Source of the DNA: Pseudomonas graminis
GTDB lineage: Bacteria; Pseudomonadota; Gammaproteobacteria; Pseudomonadales; Pseudomonadaceae
DNA length: 64,000 nucleotides
Assembly (NCBI RefSeq): GCF_013201545.1
Contig: NZ_CP053746.1
Span: 3,003,001 to 3,067,000 of the forward strand
Direction: 5' to 3'
This document shows, in pieces, positions 1 through 8,385 of this stretch. Position numbers and translations under genes: made by a program. The notes under the pieces were generated by a model. It was not told where the DNA came from and did not search any database. It was given only the letters and a program-made list of their open reading frames with translations. The first letter of the stretch is position 1. Every line of letters starts with the position of its first letter.

Positions 1-1
1 G

Positions 2-82
2 GGCGGCGTCAGCCTGGAAAAAGCGGCCGAACAGTTGCGCTGTCTGACCGAGCAAAAGCGCTACCTGCGGGACGTGTATTAG
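2..82 (+). CDS. C-terminal end of an unidentified protein (partial)
   Basis: An open frame enters from the left edge and ends with TAG at 80-82, giving 26 residues that end in EQKRYLRDVY. It is short, charged and probably helical. I cannot assign a family from so little sequence. About 190 bases separate it from the next start, so it is probably not co-transcribed with the isomerase. Confidence 0.5.
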   Translation, partial: GGVSLEKAAEQLRCLTEQKRYLRDVY

Positions 83-274
83 CCCCGTTCACTCACCCTG
101 CGGTTGGCGGCTGAACCGTAACTGAACGGATTTCTCGATCAAACAAGAAAACCTTTGGATACCTGAACTTATCTGCCTTTTCTCCCTCTCATGCCGGTAG
201 CCATTGATCGCGGCAGCCTGATAAGCTCGCGGCTTTACTCGTTTGCCCTATTGGCGCATGAACAAGGAAACAGA

Positions 275-1060
275 ATGAAACAGCATCGGTTGGCAGCGGC
301 GATTGCCCTGGTCGGTCTGGTACTCGCGGGCTGTGACAAGCAAGCCAGCACCGTTGAGCTGAAAACCCCGGCCCAGAAAGCCTCTTACGGCATCGGCCTG
401 AACATGGGCAAAAGCCTGGCTCAGGAAGGCATGGACGATCTGGATTCCAAAGCGGTAGCGCTGGGTATCGAAGACGCCGTTGGCAAGAAAGAGCAGAAGC
501 TCAAAGACGAAGAGTTGGTTGCAGCGTTTGGCGACCTGCAAAAGCGCGCTGAAGAGCGCATGGCCAAGATGAGCGAAGAGTCGGCAGCCGCCGGCAAGAA
601 GTTCCTCGAAGAAAACGGCAAGCGTAAGGAAGTCACCACCACCGCTTCCGGTCTGCAGTACGAAATCATCAAGAAAGCCGACGGTCCAGTACCGAAGCCG
701 ACTGATGTCGTGACCGTTCACTACGAAGGCAAGCTGACTGATGGCAAAGTGTTCGACAGCTCTGTTGAACGCGGCAGCCCGATCGATCTGCCAGTGAGCG
801 GCGTGATCCCGGGTTGGGTCGAAGGTCTGCAGCTGATGCACGTTGGCGAGAAGGTCAAACTCTACATCCCTAGCGAATTGGCCTACGGCGCACAAAGCCC
901 TAGCCCAACCATCCCGGCAAACTCGGTTCTGGTCTTCGACCTGGAACTGCTGGGCATCAAGGACCCTGCTGCTGCAGGCGCCAATGATGCTGCTGGCGCT
1001 GATGAAGAAGAAGAGGCTGCCCCGGCCGCCGAACCGGCCAAGCCAGCCGCCAAGAAGTAA
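275..1060 (+). CDS. FKBP-type peptidyl-prolyl cis-trans isomerase, lipoprotein
   Basis: 261-residue periplasmic folding helper of the FkpA/FklB/Mip type that isomerises proline peptide bonds. Residues 1-20 are a lipoprotein signal with lipobox LAGC, so the mature protein starts at a lipidated Cys. An N-terminal dimerisation domain (about 25-125, opening YGIGLNMGKSL) is rich in Lys and Glu. The FKBP domain (about 130-230) shows VHYEGKLTDGKVFDSS, VIPGWVEGLQLM and LAYG. The tail is low-complexity Ala/Glu/Pro/Lys. A start 84 bases upstream in frame exists, but only ATG 275 gives the lipoprotein signal and has AAGGAAA in front. Gene order matches PA3262 of PAO1 (from memory). Confidence 0.93.
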   Translation: MKQHRLAAAIALVGLVLAGCDKQASTVELKTPAQKASYGIGLNMGKSLAQEGMDDLDSKAVALGIEDAVGKKEQKLKDEELVAAFGDLQKRAEERMAKMSEESAAAGKKFLEENGKRKEVTTTASGLQYEIIKKADGPVPKPTDVVTVHYEGKLTDGKVFDSSVERGSPIDLPVSGVIPGWVEGLQLMHVGEKVKLYIPSELAYGAQSPSPTIPANSVLVFDLELLGIKDPAAAGANDAAGADEEEEAAPAAEPAKPAAKK

Positions 1061-1091
1061 TCATTCGACCGCCTGATTACCGCTTGAAAGA

Positions 1092-1122
1092 AATGCCCCG
1101 TCTCGACGGGGCATTTTCATTT
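1092..1122 (+). terminator. Rho-independent terminator of the FKBP gene
   Basis: Ten-base-pair perfect stem AATGCCCCGT/ACGGGGCATT (1092-1101 and 1106-1115) with loop CTCG, followed by TTCATTT. It starts 32 bases after the isomerase stop codon. Confidence 0.85.
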
Positions 1123-1475
1123 CCGGGCCTATTTGATCGAACCGGCTTGAAAGAGCAGAGTCCCATGTCGGTCAGTAACGGTGTGTTAAGCCGGGATTTG
1201 TCGGAGGCTGAGAGGCATTTATTGAGCCGTAGCTAGCCTCACAGACCGAATGAGTCAACGGTTTTTGCGGGTTTTTATGTGTGTAAAAAACGCGCGATCT
1301 AAGCCCAGGCCCGGTAGAACGGGCGTTCCGGGCTCGAAAAGCAGGTCTGTTCACAAGGTTATCCACAATTTGTGTGGATAACCTTTGGGCGCAGAATCGG
1401 CTGCCGGGTCGGTAGGCTTCAACACCATACACGTGAGACAGCAGGTCGATTTTTATCGGTAATTGTGGAGTGGAT
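1123..1475. other. Gene-free stretch with paired DnaA boxes
   Basis: I see no credible gene here. The stretch holds the inverted DnaA-box pair listed separately at 1355-1385 and the leader of the DUF1232 gene. The sequence between 1190 and 1300 shows no further motif that I recognise. Confidence 0.6.
1355..1385. promoter_or_regulatory. Inverted pair of consensus DnaA boxes
   Basis: AAGGTTATCCACA (1355-1367) and its exact reverse complement TGTGGATAACCTT (1373-1385) form a perfect 13-bp palindrome with a 5-base spacer. Each arm contains TTATCCACA, the strict 9-mer bound by DnaA. The site lies about 90 bases upstream of the DUF1232 gene. Binding is inferred from the consensus only. It could regulate that gene, titrate DnaA, or simply be a hairpin. 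Confidence 0.6.
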
Positions 1476-1925
1476 ATGAAAGCACCCTGGAATCTCATTC
1501 GTTATCTGCCCATGGCCAAGCGCTTGATGGCGGCAGGTCGTTTGCCCGCATTGCTGTTTGCCGTGGCAGGCAAAACGGCCAGTGAAGGCGGTCGACTGGG
1601 GAAGATAAAAGACGATCTGAAACTGCTTCAAGCGTTGTGCCTGGCTTACTGGCGCGGGGAATATCGCGCCATCAGCGGTAAGGCGATTCTCTCGATCGTG
1701 GCCGGCCTGATGTATTTCATCAGCCCTCTGGATGCAATTCCTGACTGGATTCCGGGTCTGGGGATGCTGGACGACATCGCCGTGCTGGCGTGGGTGATGA
1801 AGCACCTCGAAGCCGAACTCAGCGCGTTTCGTGCCTGGCGCGCGTTGCAGAACCCGGAAAAGCTCGCGGTGGTTGAGCGTTTGCCGGCAACGCCTGTCTT
1901 GCTGGAGCATGAGAAGAAGATTTGA
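1476..1925 (+). CDS. DUF1232 (YkvA-like) membrane protein
   Basis: 149 residues. The DUF1232 signature YFISPLDAIPDWIPGLG is followed by LDDIAVLAWV in the middle of the protein, a short hydrophobic hairpin thought to sit in the inner membrane. The family function is unknown. ATG 1476 is chosen because GGAG (1467-1470) lies five bases in front; an in-frame GTG at 1470 has no such site. Position corresponds to PA3261. The inverted DnaA boxes lie in its leader region. Confidence 0.8.
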   Translation: MKAPWNLIRYLPMAKRLMAAGRLPALLFAVAGKTASEGGRLGKIKDDLKLLQALCLAYWRGEYRAISGKAILSIVAGLMYFISPLDAIPDWIPGLGMLDDIAVLAWVMKHLEAELSAFRAWRALQNPEKLAVVERLPATPVLLEHEKKI

Positions 1926-2069
1926 AGACGGCCTTGCGTCGCTGATCAGTGGCGGCGGCAGCACTCATTGATTCCGCACACGCCAGTCGTCGCTGACCGC
2001 TGTTAAGATGCCGCCCATACTTAGAAAAATACTACGTGAAGCGCGTTTTTGTCCTACAGGGGTGTTGGT

Positions 2070-2426
2070 ATGGATCTTCAGGTTATTTCGCGCGATGGAG
2101 AGCCGGAATATGCGGTGCTGCCATGGGCGCAGTATCAGGCCCTGTTGCGCGCGGCGGGTGTTGCGCATGGCCCGGAGTCCGAGTCTGCCACTCACGCTGA
2201 GGGCCATCGCGAACAGCCTGCTGCCGCAGTTGACCTTCCTTCTTTCGATCAGCTAGGTGCCCTGCGCGAGGCCAAGGGCCTGGAAGTGGCGCAGCTGGCC
2301 CGCGCAGTTGGCATCAGCCCGTCTTATCTGAACCTGATTGAAAGCGGCGCCCGTGAGCCGGACGCGGCCATTCGCCGGAGTCTGGCGTGGGAACTGGGTG
2401 TTGCGGGCTGGCGGGGTGAGGCATGA
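2070..2426 (+). CDS. Small XRE-family HTH protein with Phd/YefM-like N-terminus
   Basis: 118 residues. The C-terminal half is a helix-turn-helix of the XRE/Cro type (LGALREAKGL, QLARAVGISPSYLNLIESG). The N-terminus (DGEPEYAVLPWAQYQALLRA) resembles the first strand and helix of Phd/YefM antitoxins; that resemblance is my judgement from pattern. Start ATG 2070 follows CAGGGGTG. The stop overlaps the next gene's start (ATGA at 2423-2426), so the two are probably translationally coupled. A role as antitoxin or operon regulator is possible, but the partner does not look like a known toxin. Confidence 0.75.
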   Translation: MDLQVISRDGEPEYAVLPWAQYQALLRAAGVAHGPESESATHAEGHREQPAAAVDLPSFDQLGALREAKGLEVAQLARAVGISPSYLNLIESGAREPDAAIRRSLAWELGVAGWRGEA

Positions 2427-2797
2427 GCGTGCGCATCAGTCGCCAGCATTGGGACGGGTTGCTCGCCGAACTGGACCTTGCCCGTCGCCAGCGTCATCTG
2501 GTGACCTATCGCGCATTGCTTGAGCGGTTACAGTTGCCCACTCCCGCCATGCAAACCCTGACCGCCGCCCTTGAACACCTCGCCGCCCTCGACGCCCGCG
2601 CCGAGCAGCCATTGCGCAGCGCGTTGGTCATCAGCCAGGGCGCCAGCCGCCTGCCACGCACGGGTTTCTTTGAATGCGTCGAACGTCTTGGCCGTTTCTC
2701 CGGCCCCTCTGACGGCATCGCTGCTGCCTCCTGGCACGCCTCGGAAGTGGCCCGAGTCTTCGAATTTGAGTACCCGCAACCGGTGAAGCCTGAATAG
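2423..2797 (+). CDS. Hypothetical protein, partner of the HTH gene
   Basis: 124 residues, no signal peptide or membrane segment. The first 75 residues are mostly helical and rich in Leu, Ala and Arg. The C-terminal part carries LPRTGFFECVERLGRF. I do not recognise a domain; the position matches the conserved hypothetical PA3259. It overlaps the upstream HTH gene by four bases, which ties its expression to it. Nothing in the sequence indicates nuclease or kinase activity, so I do not call it a toxin. Confidence 0.7.
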   Translation: MSVRISRQHWDGLLAELDLARRQRHLVTYRALLERLQLPTPAMQTLTAALEHLAALDARAEQPLRSALVISQGASRLPRTGFFECVERLGRFSGPSDGIAAASWHASEVARVFEFEYPQPVKPE

Positions 2798-2832
2798 AGC
2801 AGGTTCTGGTTTGAGACTTGCCGGACTATCGC

Positions 2833-3038
2833 CTTCGCGAGCAAGCTCGCTCCCACATGATCTGGGCTGTACTCAGGATTCCGGTCTGATCTCGGATCCC
2901 TGGAAGTGATCAAGGCTGACTTAGGGTCAAGGTTTGATCTCGGACCTGTGGGAGTGAGCTTGCTCACGAAGAGGCCATCACACTCGCTGGAAATTTAGCG
3001 GCTGAAAGAACGCCTTCGCGAGCGAGCTCACTCCTGCA
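2833..3038. repeat. Cluster of three REP elements
   Basis: Three copies of the Pseudomonas REP core GCGAGC(A/G)AGCT lie in alternating orientation at 2833-2855, 2947-2971 and 3014-3038, each able to form a short hairpin and each ending in a CTCC(C/T) arm. They fill the 310-base space between two converging genes. The rest of this space contains no gene. Confidence 0.8.
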
Positions 3039-3107
3039 GGGTCAGTGTCGCACTCGGGATTTCGAGATTGACTCCCACCCTCAACCCGATTTCGTAATAC
3101 CGGCAAC

Positions 3108-4898
3108 TCACCCCAAAACCGCCTGATTCAACGTCGCCATCACCTCCGCCTCTCGCGTATTGATCACATGCACACTCGCACCCATCACCTCCTTGGCGTG
3201 GTGCTTGGCCTGTGAGGCCAGTTCGGCGAGTTGGCTGGCGTCGAGCGTCGTGCAGACTTCCGGATACAGATGCACGACGCCGATGGACAGCGACAGCAGC
3301 GGGAATTCCTGGCGCTGGCCCTGGCGGTTGAGTGCCACGAAGCAACCGGCCTCCAGATGTTCGGCACGGTAGAAGCGTCGGCACTGGTTCTGAAAGTCTT
3401 CCAGCAGCATGTACAAACGTTTGCGCCAGTCGTCCGAGCCCAGCACCATCAGGAAATCATCGCCGCCGATGTGGCCGACAAAGTCGCGACTCTGGTCGAT
3501 CCGGTCGTTCAGGCATTGCGCCAGGCACAGCAACACCTCGTCGCCGCGCCCGTAGCCATAGATGTCGTTGAAAGGCTTGAAGCTGTCGATGTCCACGTAG
3601 CAGATCATTGATTCGCGGCCCTGCTGCAATAGACGGGTCAGGCATTGCTGAATCGGCACGTTGCCCGGCAGCAGGGTCAGCGGATTGGCGTAGCGCGCCT
3701 GTTGAATCTTCACCTCGGTGATCAACTTGAGCACATCGATGACTCGGCCCAGCCCGAGGTAGGCGCCGTTCTGCATGATGATGAAATCTTCTTCGATGCG
3801 TTGCCGCGCCCGACTGGTGATCAGTCGGCTGACCTGTTGCAGCGACTGACTCAACTCGACGGCAAGAAAATCATCGCTCATTAACCGGCTGATCGGCTTG
3901 CGCGCGTACAGCTCGGTGGCGAACGGCTGCAGCAGCACGTCGGACAGCGAGTGGCGGTGGACGATGCCGATCGGCTGATGCTGCTCATCCAGTACCGCCA
4001 GCGAGTTGAGATTGGCCTGCTTTCGAAACGCTTCCAGCACTGTGGCCGTGGGCGTGGTCTGCACCACCGCCGGCTGCTCGTTGAGCAGGGCGCTGAGGTC
4101 ACTGGTTTCCTCGGTCAGGGTCGCGGCGGAAGGGTCGATTTTCGGCAGCAGCGCACGGGCGTCCCGGGGCGGAAACTCTTGGGGTCGGCAGAGCAAATAG
4201 CCCTGAACCAGCTCGACGCCCATGTCGATCAACACGGCGAGTTCTTCCTGCAACTCGATGCCTTCGGCGATCACCAGCGCCCGCGAGGCCTTGGCCATCT
4301 GCAACATGGAACCGACAAACTCGCGCTTGACCGCGTCCTGATGAATGCCATCGATGAAATGCCGGTCGATCTTCACGTAATCCGGGCGCAACTCGGACCA
4401 CAGCCGCAGGCTCGAATAGCCTGCGCCCAAGTCATCGAGGGCAATGGAAAAGCCCATGTCCCGATAGTGATACAGCGCGTTGTAGAGCAGACCGAAGTCA
4501 TCGGTTGGTGTTTGCTCGGTCAGTTCGATGACCACGCGGCTGGGCGGGATCCCGTATCGCTGCAACAGCTGCAAGGTGCGCCCCGGCGGGTGCGAGGCTT
4601 CCAGCAGCGACTCCGGCGAGATGTTGAGAAACAGCTTGCCCTCCAGCTTCTGTTGGCTGAAGCGACGACAGGCCGACTCGCGGCAGGCGAGTTCCAGTTC
4701 GCTCAGGCGCCCGGCCTGACGGGCCACGGCGAACAGGTTCAGAGGGGAATGCAGCGCGCTGTTGGAAGGGCCGCGAGTCAGGGCTTCGTAGCCGAGAATG
4801 CGCCGATCCGATAGCGACACAATCGGTTGGAACAGGCTGTGCAAGTCGCCGTGAGTCAGGATCGAACTCAAAGCGCCCAGCTGTTCAGTCACGGTCAT
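3108..4898 (-). CDS. EAL-CBS-GGDEF cyclic-di-GMP protein
   Basis: 596 residues, cytoplasmic. An N-terminal EAL phosphodiesterase domain (about 15-250) keeps EALTRGP, ELTEQ, DDLGAGYSS, YVKID and AEGIE, so it looks catalytically complete. Two CBS motifs follow (about 280-400; IGIVHRHSL, LGLGRVIDV), which in other proteins bind adenine nucleotides. The C-terminal GGDEF domain (about 420-590; DIDSFKPFNDIYGYGRGDEVL) has GGDDF instead of GG(D/E)EF, so cyclase activity is uncertain. Same domain order and place as PA3258. It lies downstream of prc on the same strand, but a terminator separates them. No strong ribosome site precedes ATG 4898. Confidence 0.92.
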   Translation of the reverse strand: MTVTEQLGALSSILTHGDLHSLFQPIVSLSDRRILGYEALTRGPSNSALHSPLNLFAVARQAGRLSELELACRESACRRFSQQKLEGKLFLNISPESLLEASHPPGRTLQLLQRYGIPPSRVVIELTEQTPTDDFGLLYNALYHYRDMGFSIALDDLGAGYSSLRLWSELRPDYVKIDRHFIDGIHQDAVKREFVGSMLQMAKASRALVIAEGIELQEELAVLIDMGVELVQGYLLCRPQEFPPRDARALLPKIDPSAATLTEETSDLSALLNEQPAVVQTTPTATVLEAFRKQANLNSLAVLDEQHQPIGIVHRHSLSDVLLQPFATELYARKPISRLMSDDFLAVELSQSLQQVSRLITSRARQRIEEDFIIMQNGAYLGLGRVIDVLKLITEVKIQQARYANPLTLLPGNVPIQQCLTRLLQQGRESMICYVDIDSFKPFNDIYGYGRGDEVLLCLAQCLNDRIDQSRDFVGHIGGDDFLMVLGSDDWRKRLYMLLEDFQNQCRRFYRAEHLEAGCFVALNRQGQRQEFPLLSLSIGVVHLYPEVCTTLDASQLAELASQAKHHAKEVMGASVHVINTREAEVMATLNQAVLG

Positions 4899-4909
4899 GG
4901 CAATCTCGG

Positions 4910-4949
4910 GGCAAGAAAAAGGGGCTGGACGCCTGTGGCGCCGAGCCCC
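4910..4949 (-). terminator. Rho-independent terminator of prc
   Basis: Read on the minus strand, GGGGCT (4949-4944) pairs with AGCCCC (4926-4921) around an inner GGCGCC/GGCG(T)CC pairing and is followed by TTTTTCTT. It stands between the prc stop and the start of the EAL-GGDEF gene and therefore separates their transcripts. Confidence 0.75.
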
Positions 4950-5017
4950 GCTATTTCACGACAGATTCATGACTATTTGATGACGATTTGCCATCATTTA
5001 GTCATGTTTAATGCTGT

Positions 5018-7099
5018 TTACTTCTTTGCCACTGAACCGCTCAAGCCCAGATAGTCGAGCAAGATACGCCCGGTTTCGGCCAGGTAGGCGTCATCCTCGG
5101 GTTTAGTCTTGTCGTCGTCTGAAGGCAGCGCGTCTTCGTCTTCCTTCTTCAGCTCTTTCAGCGGCTCTTCGCCCTTGGCTTTGCGACGCACGTTCTCCAT
5201 CGCCAACTGCTGGCTCTCGATATCAGCGTGTTGCTTGCGGCGTTCGGCTTCATTGAGGCTAACGGTTTTTTCGCTCATCAGCTTCTTCGCCAGCGCGAGT
5301 TTTTCTTCGATGAAAACAAACTCGGCGTCCTTGGCCGAACGCACGTCGTGACGCGATTGCAGCTGGGCGAGGAACGGTTTGAACGGATCCACCGCGGGCT
5401 TGATCGCCGGCTTGATGGTGTCGTAGGTCATCGCCTCAGGCAGCGCGCTTTCGCCGATTTCCTTGGTGTCGATGATCGATGGATAACCAATGTCCGGCAG
5501 CACGCCCTGATGCTGGGTGCTCTGGCCGGAAACCCGGTAGAACTTGGCCAGCGTGAGTTTCAGTTCGCCATGGTTCAGCGGCTGAATGGTCTGCACGGTG
5601 CCTTTGCCGAAGGTCTGGCCGCCGATGATCAGCGCGCGGTGATAGTCCTGCATGGCGCCGGCGAAAATCTCCGAAGCCGAGGCCGAGAGGCGGTTGACCA
5701 GCAACGCCATCGGGCCTTTGTAGAACGCACCGCTGTTCTCGTCTTCCAGCACATCGACCTTGCCGTCGGCGTTACGCACCAGAACGGTCGGGCCTTTGTC
5801 GATGAACAGACTGGTCAGCTCAGTGGCTTCCTGCAGCGAACCACCGCCGTTGTTACGCAGGTCGATGACTACGCCGTCGACTTTCTCGGACTGCAATTCG
5901 GTCAGCAGTTTCTTGACGTCGCGGGTCGTGCTCTTGTACTCGGGATCGCCAGCGCGGTAGGCCTTGAAGTCCAGGTAGAAAGCAGGAATCTCGATGACGC
6001 CCAGTTTGTAATCCTTGCCGTCCTGATTCAGGTGCAGGATGGACTTCTTCGCCGCTTGCTCCTCGAGCTTCACCGCTTCGCGGGTGATCGAGACGATTTT
6101 GGTGGTCTGGTCGCTTGGCGCATTGCTGGCCGGGACGATTTCCAGACGCACGACCGAGCCTTTCGGACCGCGGATCAGTTTGACCACTTCATCCAGACGC
6201 CAGCCGATCACGTCGACCATCTCTTTGTCGCCCTGGGCAACGCCGATGATCTTGTCGGCGGTCGCCACTTGCTTGGTCTTGGCGGCAGGGCCGGCCGGCA
6301 CCAGGCGGACGATTTTGACGTTGTCGTTGTCGCTCTGCAGGACAGCGCCGATCCCTTCAAGGGAAAGGCTCATGTTGATGTCGAAGTTTTCCGCACTGTC
6401 CGGTGAAAGGTAGTTGGTGTGCGGGTCGTAGGACATCGCGAAGGTATTCAGGTACGCCTGGAACACGTCCTCGCTACGGGTCTGGCCCAGACGGGCGAGT
6501 TGGTTCTTGTAGCGCTTGGTCAGGGTTTCCTGGATCTTCGCCGGGTCTTTGCCGGCGATCTTCAGACGCAGAACCTCATCCTTGACGCGCTTGCGCCAGA
6601 GGTCGTCGAGTTCGGCTTCGTTCTTGGCCCATGGCGCGTCCTTGCGATCAACCAGCAAGGTTTCCTGGGTGTTCAGGTCGATCTTGTCGACACCCTTGTT
6701 CAGCTGCGCCAGGGCGAAATCCAGACGCGACTTGATGCGGTCCAGATAACGCTTATAGATAGTGAAACCTGGGGCCAGGTCGCCGCTTTTGAGGAAGTCG
6801 TCGAACTGGAAACGCCACTTGTCGAACTCGGCGATGTCACTGGCGAGGAAGTAGCTGCGCGCAGGATCGAGAAGTTTGAGGTAGCTCTGATAGATGATTT
6901 CCGAGCGCTTGTCGTCCAGCGGCGGCTTGCTGTAGTGGTGGCGCTTGAGCAGTTCCACGACATTCAGACTGGCGATGACTTCATCGCGATCAGGTTGAAG
7001 ATTATCCCAGCTGTTGGCGGCGAACGAACTGGCCGACATTGGCAGGACAGTCAGGCCAACGAGTAATGCAAGGGTGGTGCTGGGTAAGAAATGCTTCAT
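5018..7099 (-). CDS. prc: Tail-specific periplasmic protease Prc (S41 family)
   Basis: 693-residue protease that degrades periplasmic proteins with nonpolar C-termini; the P. aeruginosa homologue (AlgO/Prc, PA3257) cleaves mutant MucA. Signal peptide at residues 1-28 (cut near SSFAA-N). An N-terminal helical domain is followed by a PDZ domain (about 240-330; IGAVLQSDNDNVKIVRLVPAG) and the S41 core with DLRNNGGGSL, the nucleophile in SASASEIFAG and the general-base Lys in TFGKGTVQ. A charged C-terminal domain follows (KGEEPLKELKKEDED). ATG 7099 is chosen because it gives a clean signal peptide. An in-frame ATG at 7132 adds 11 residues and cannot be excluded; neither has a strong ribosome site. 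Confidence 0.95.
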   Translation of the reverse strand: MKHFLPSTTLALLVGLTVLPMSASSFAANSWDNLQPDRDEVIASLNVVELLKRHHYSKPPLDDKRSEIIYQSYLKLLDPARSYFLASDIAEFDKWRFQFDDFLKSGDLAPGFTIYKRYLDRIKSRLDFALAQLNKGVDKIDLNTQETLLVDRKDAPWAKNEAELDDLWRKRVKDEVLRLKIAGKDPAKIQETLTKRYKNQLARLGQTRSEDVFQAYLNTFAMSYDPHTNYLSPDSAENFDINMSLSLEGIGAVLQSDNDNVKIVRLVPAGPAAKTKQVATADKIIGVAQGDKEMVDVIGWRLDEVVKLIRGPKGSVVRLEIVPASNAPSDQTTKIVSITREAVKLEEQAAKKSILHLNQDGKDYKLGVIEIPAFYLDFKAYRAGDPEYKSTTRDVKKLLTELQSEKVDGVVIDLRNNGGGSLQEATELTSLFIDKGPTVLVRNADGKVDVLEDENSGAFYKGPMALLVNRLSASASEIFAGAMQDYHRALIIGGQTFGKGTVQTIQPLNHGELKLTLAKFYRVSGQSTQHQGVLPDIGYPSIIDTKEIGESALPEAMTYDTIKPAIKPAVDPFKPFLAQLQSRHDVRSAKDAEFVFIEEKLALAKKLMSEKTVSLNEAERRKQHADIESQQLAMENVRRKAKGEEPLKELKKEDEDALPSDDDKTKPEDDAYLAETGRILLDYLGLSGSVAKK

Positions 7100-7244
7100 G
7101 CTGATTCGACGCGGGGACAATTGATAACGCATATTAGGCCGTCTTTGGAGGTCGCCGGTTCGGTCAGAACACGGTCGCATAATGCAAAAAGCCCAATGGC
7201 CGTGAGGCACATCGGGCTCAGTCAAGACTCACTATGGAGGCACC

Positions 7245-8207
7245 GTGAAAGCATTGCAAGGCGTGGAAGGTCGTGTGGAATGGGTTGATGAGCCATCGCC
7301 GACGCTGGATGTAGGACAAGTCCGCATCAAGGTGGCAGCCGCCGGACTTAATCGTGCCGATTTGCTGCAACGCTCGGGGCATTACCCGCCACCGCCGGGT
7401 GTGACGGAAATCCTCGGCATGGAATGTTCAGGTGTGATTGCCGAGGTTGGCCCGGGCTGCGCCTGGGAAGTCGGCGACCGCGTGTGCGCGCTGGTTGCGG
7501 GCGGTGCAATGGCCGAAGAAGTCGTGGTCGACGCCCGGCATGTGCTGCCGGTGCCCGAGGGGATTTCGCTGCACGAAGCGGCGGGGATTCCCGAGGTGTA
7601 CGCCACCGCCTGGCTGAATCTGTTCCAGCTGGCCGGTCTCCAGCCCGGCGAAAAAGTGTTGCTGCACGCCGGAGCAAGTGGCGTTGGTTCAGCTGCCATT
7701 CAGCTGTGCAAGGCGTTCGGCAACCCGGTCTGGGTCACCGTGGGCTCGGCGGAGCGGCTGGCGTATTGCGAATCCCTCGGCGCCCAGGGCGGTGTGCTGC
7801 GCAATGAGAACCTCGACGCGTTGAACGACTTTGCGCCGTTCAACGTCATCCTTGACCCGGTGGGCGCCAATTACGCGGCGCTGAACCTCAAGGTGCTTGG
7901 CGTTGACGGTCGTCTGGTACTCATCGGGCTGATGGGCGGAAGCAAGTCCGAGCTGGATTTCGCAAAGGTGCTGGGCAAGCGCATCCATATCCTCGGCTCG
8001 ACCCTGCGCAGCCGCGACGACCAGTTCAAGGCCGACCTGCTCAGCGATCTGGGCCAGCACGTCATGCCGCTGTTCACCGAAGGCCGCTTGAAGCCGCAAC
8101 TGGCGCGCAGCTTTCCGATCAGCGAAGCCGAAGCGGCCTACGCAGAGCTCGCCACCAATCAGGTGTCGGGCAAGGTCGTGCTGGTGATCGACGACCGTTT
8201 GATGTGA
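7245..8207 (+). CDS. NAD(P)H-quinone oxidoreductase, zinc-independent MDR family (PIG3-like)
   Basis: 320 residues. GroES-like N-terminal half with AAAGLNRADLLQRSGHYPPPPG, typical of the PIG3/TP53I3 quinone reductases, then a Rossmann half with HAGASGVGSAAIQL for NAD(P)H binding. The zinc ligands of alcohol dehydrogenases are absent. It probably reduces quinones with one or two electrons in the cytoplasm. The start is GTG 7245, supported by GGAGG five bases ahead. It is divergent from prc and corresponds to PA3256. In PAO1 the next gene is the HAD phosphatase PA3255; here about 16 kb of accessory genes lie between. Confidence 0.9.
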   Translation: MKALQGVEGRVEWVDEPSPTLDVGQVRIKVAAAGLNRADLLQRSGHYPPPPGVTEILGMECSGVIAEVGPGCAWEVGDRVCALVAGGAMAEEVVVDARHVLPVPEGISLHEAAGIPEVYATAWLNLFQLAGLQPGEKVLLHAGASGVGSAAIQLCKAFGNPVWVTVGSAERLAYCESLGAQGGVLRNENLDALNDFAPFNVILDPVGANYAALNLKVLGVDGRLVLIGLMGGSKSELDFAKVLGKRIHILGSTLRSRDDQFKADLLSDLGQHVMPLFTEGRLKPQLARSFPISEAEAAYAELATNQVSGKVVLVIDDRLM

Positions 8208-8271
8208 CCCTGCTTTTGCCGTTTCCGTTCTGTATGGCAGTACCTCGTCTACCGACCGGTGGTGACCCGTA

Positions 8272-8316
8272 CTGTCATTCCTGACAGTAGTCAGTTTGGC
8301 CCATTCGGTTCTCAAT
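8272..8316 (+). promoter_or_regulatory. Palindromic promoter region, left copy
   Basis: CTGTCATTCCTGACAGTAG (8272-8290) contains the palindrome CTGTCA-N4-TGACAG. Together with the following 26 bases it matches, without gaps, the region at 24436-24392 on the other strand: 34 of 45 positions agree, including CGG at 8306-8308 and CTCAAT at 8311-8316. CTGACA could act as a -35 hexamer overlapped by an operator. It lies about 70 bases in front of the first Ig-like gene. Confidence 0.6.
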
Positions 8317-8385
8317 AAAGCCTTGTTGCGTTGCTTGGTCGGCGGGTGCCGGCTGAGAACGTTCATCGGACGAGGTGAGGACAGG

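Noticed and set aside
191..274. Upstream start for the FKBP gene
   Set aside because: It would bury the lipoprotein signal; ATG 275 has the ribosome site.
2423..2797. Calling this gene a toxin
   Set aside because: Only the overlap with an HTH gene suggests it; no toxin motif is visible.
5228..6406. 392-codon frame antisense to prc
   Set aside because: A consequence of high GC in the prc codons; no ribosome site, no motif, and prc is clearly the real gene.
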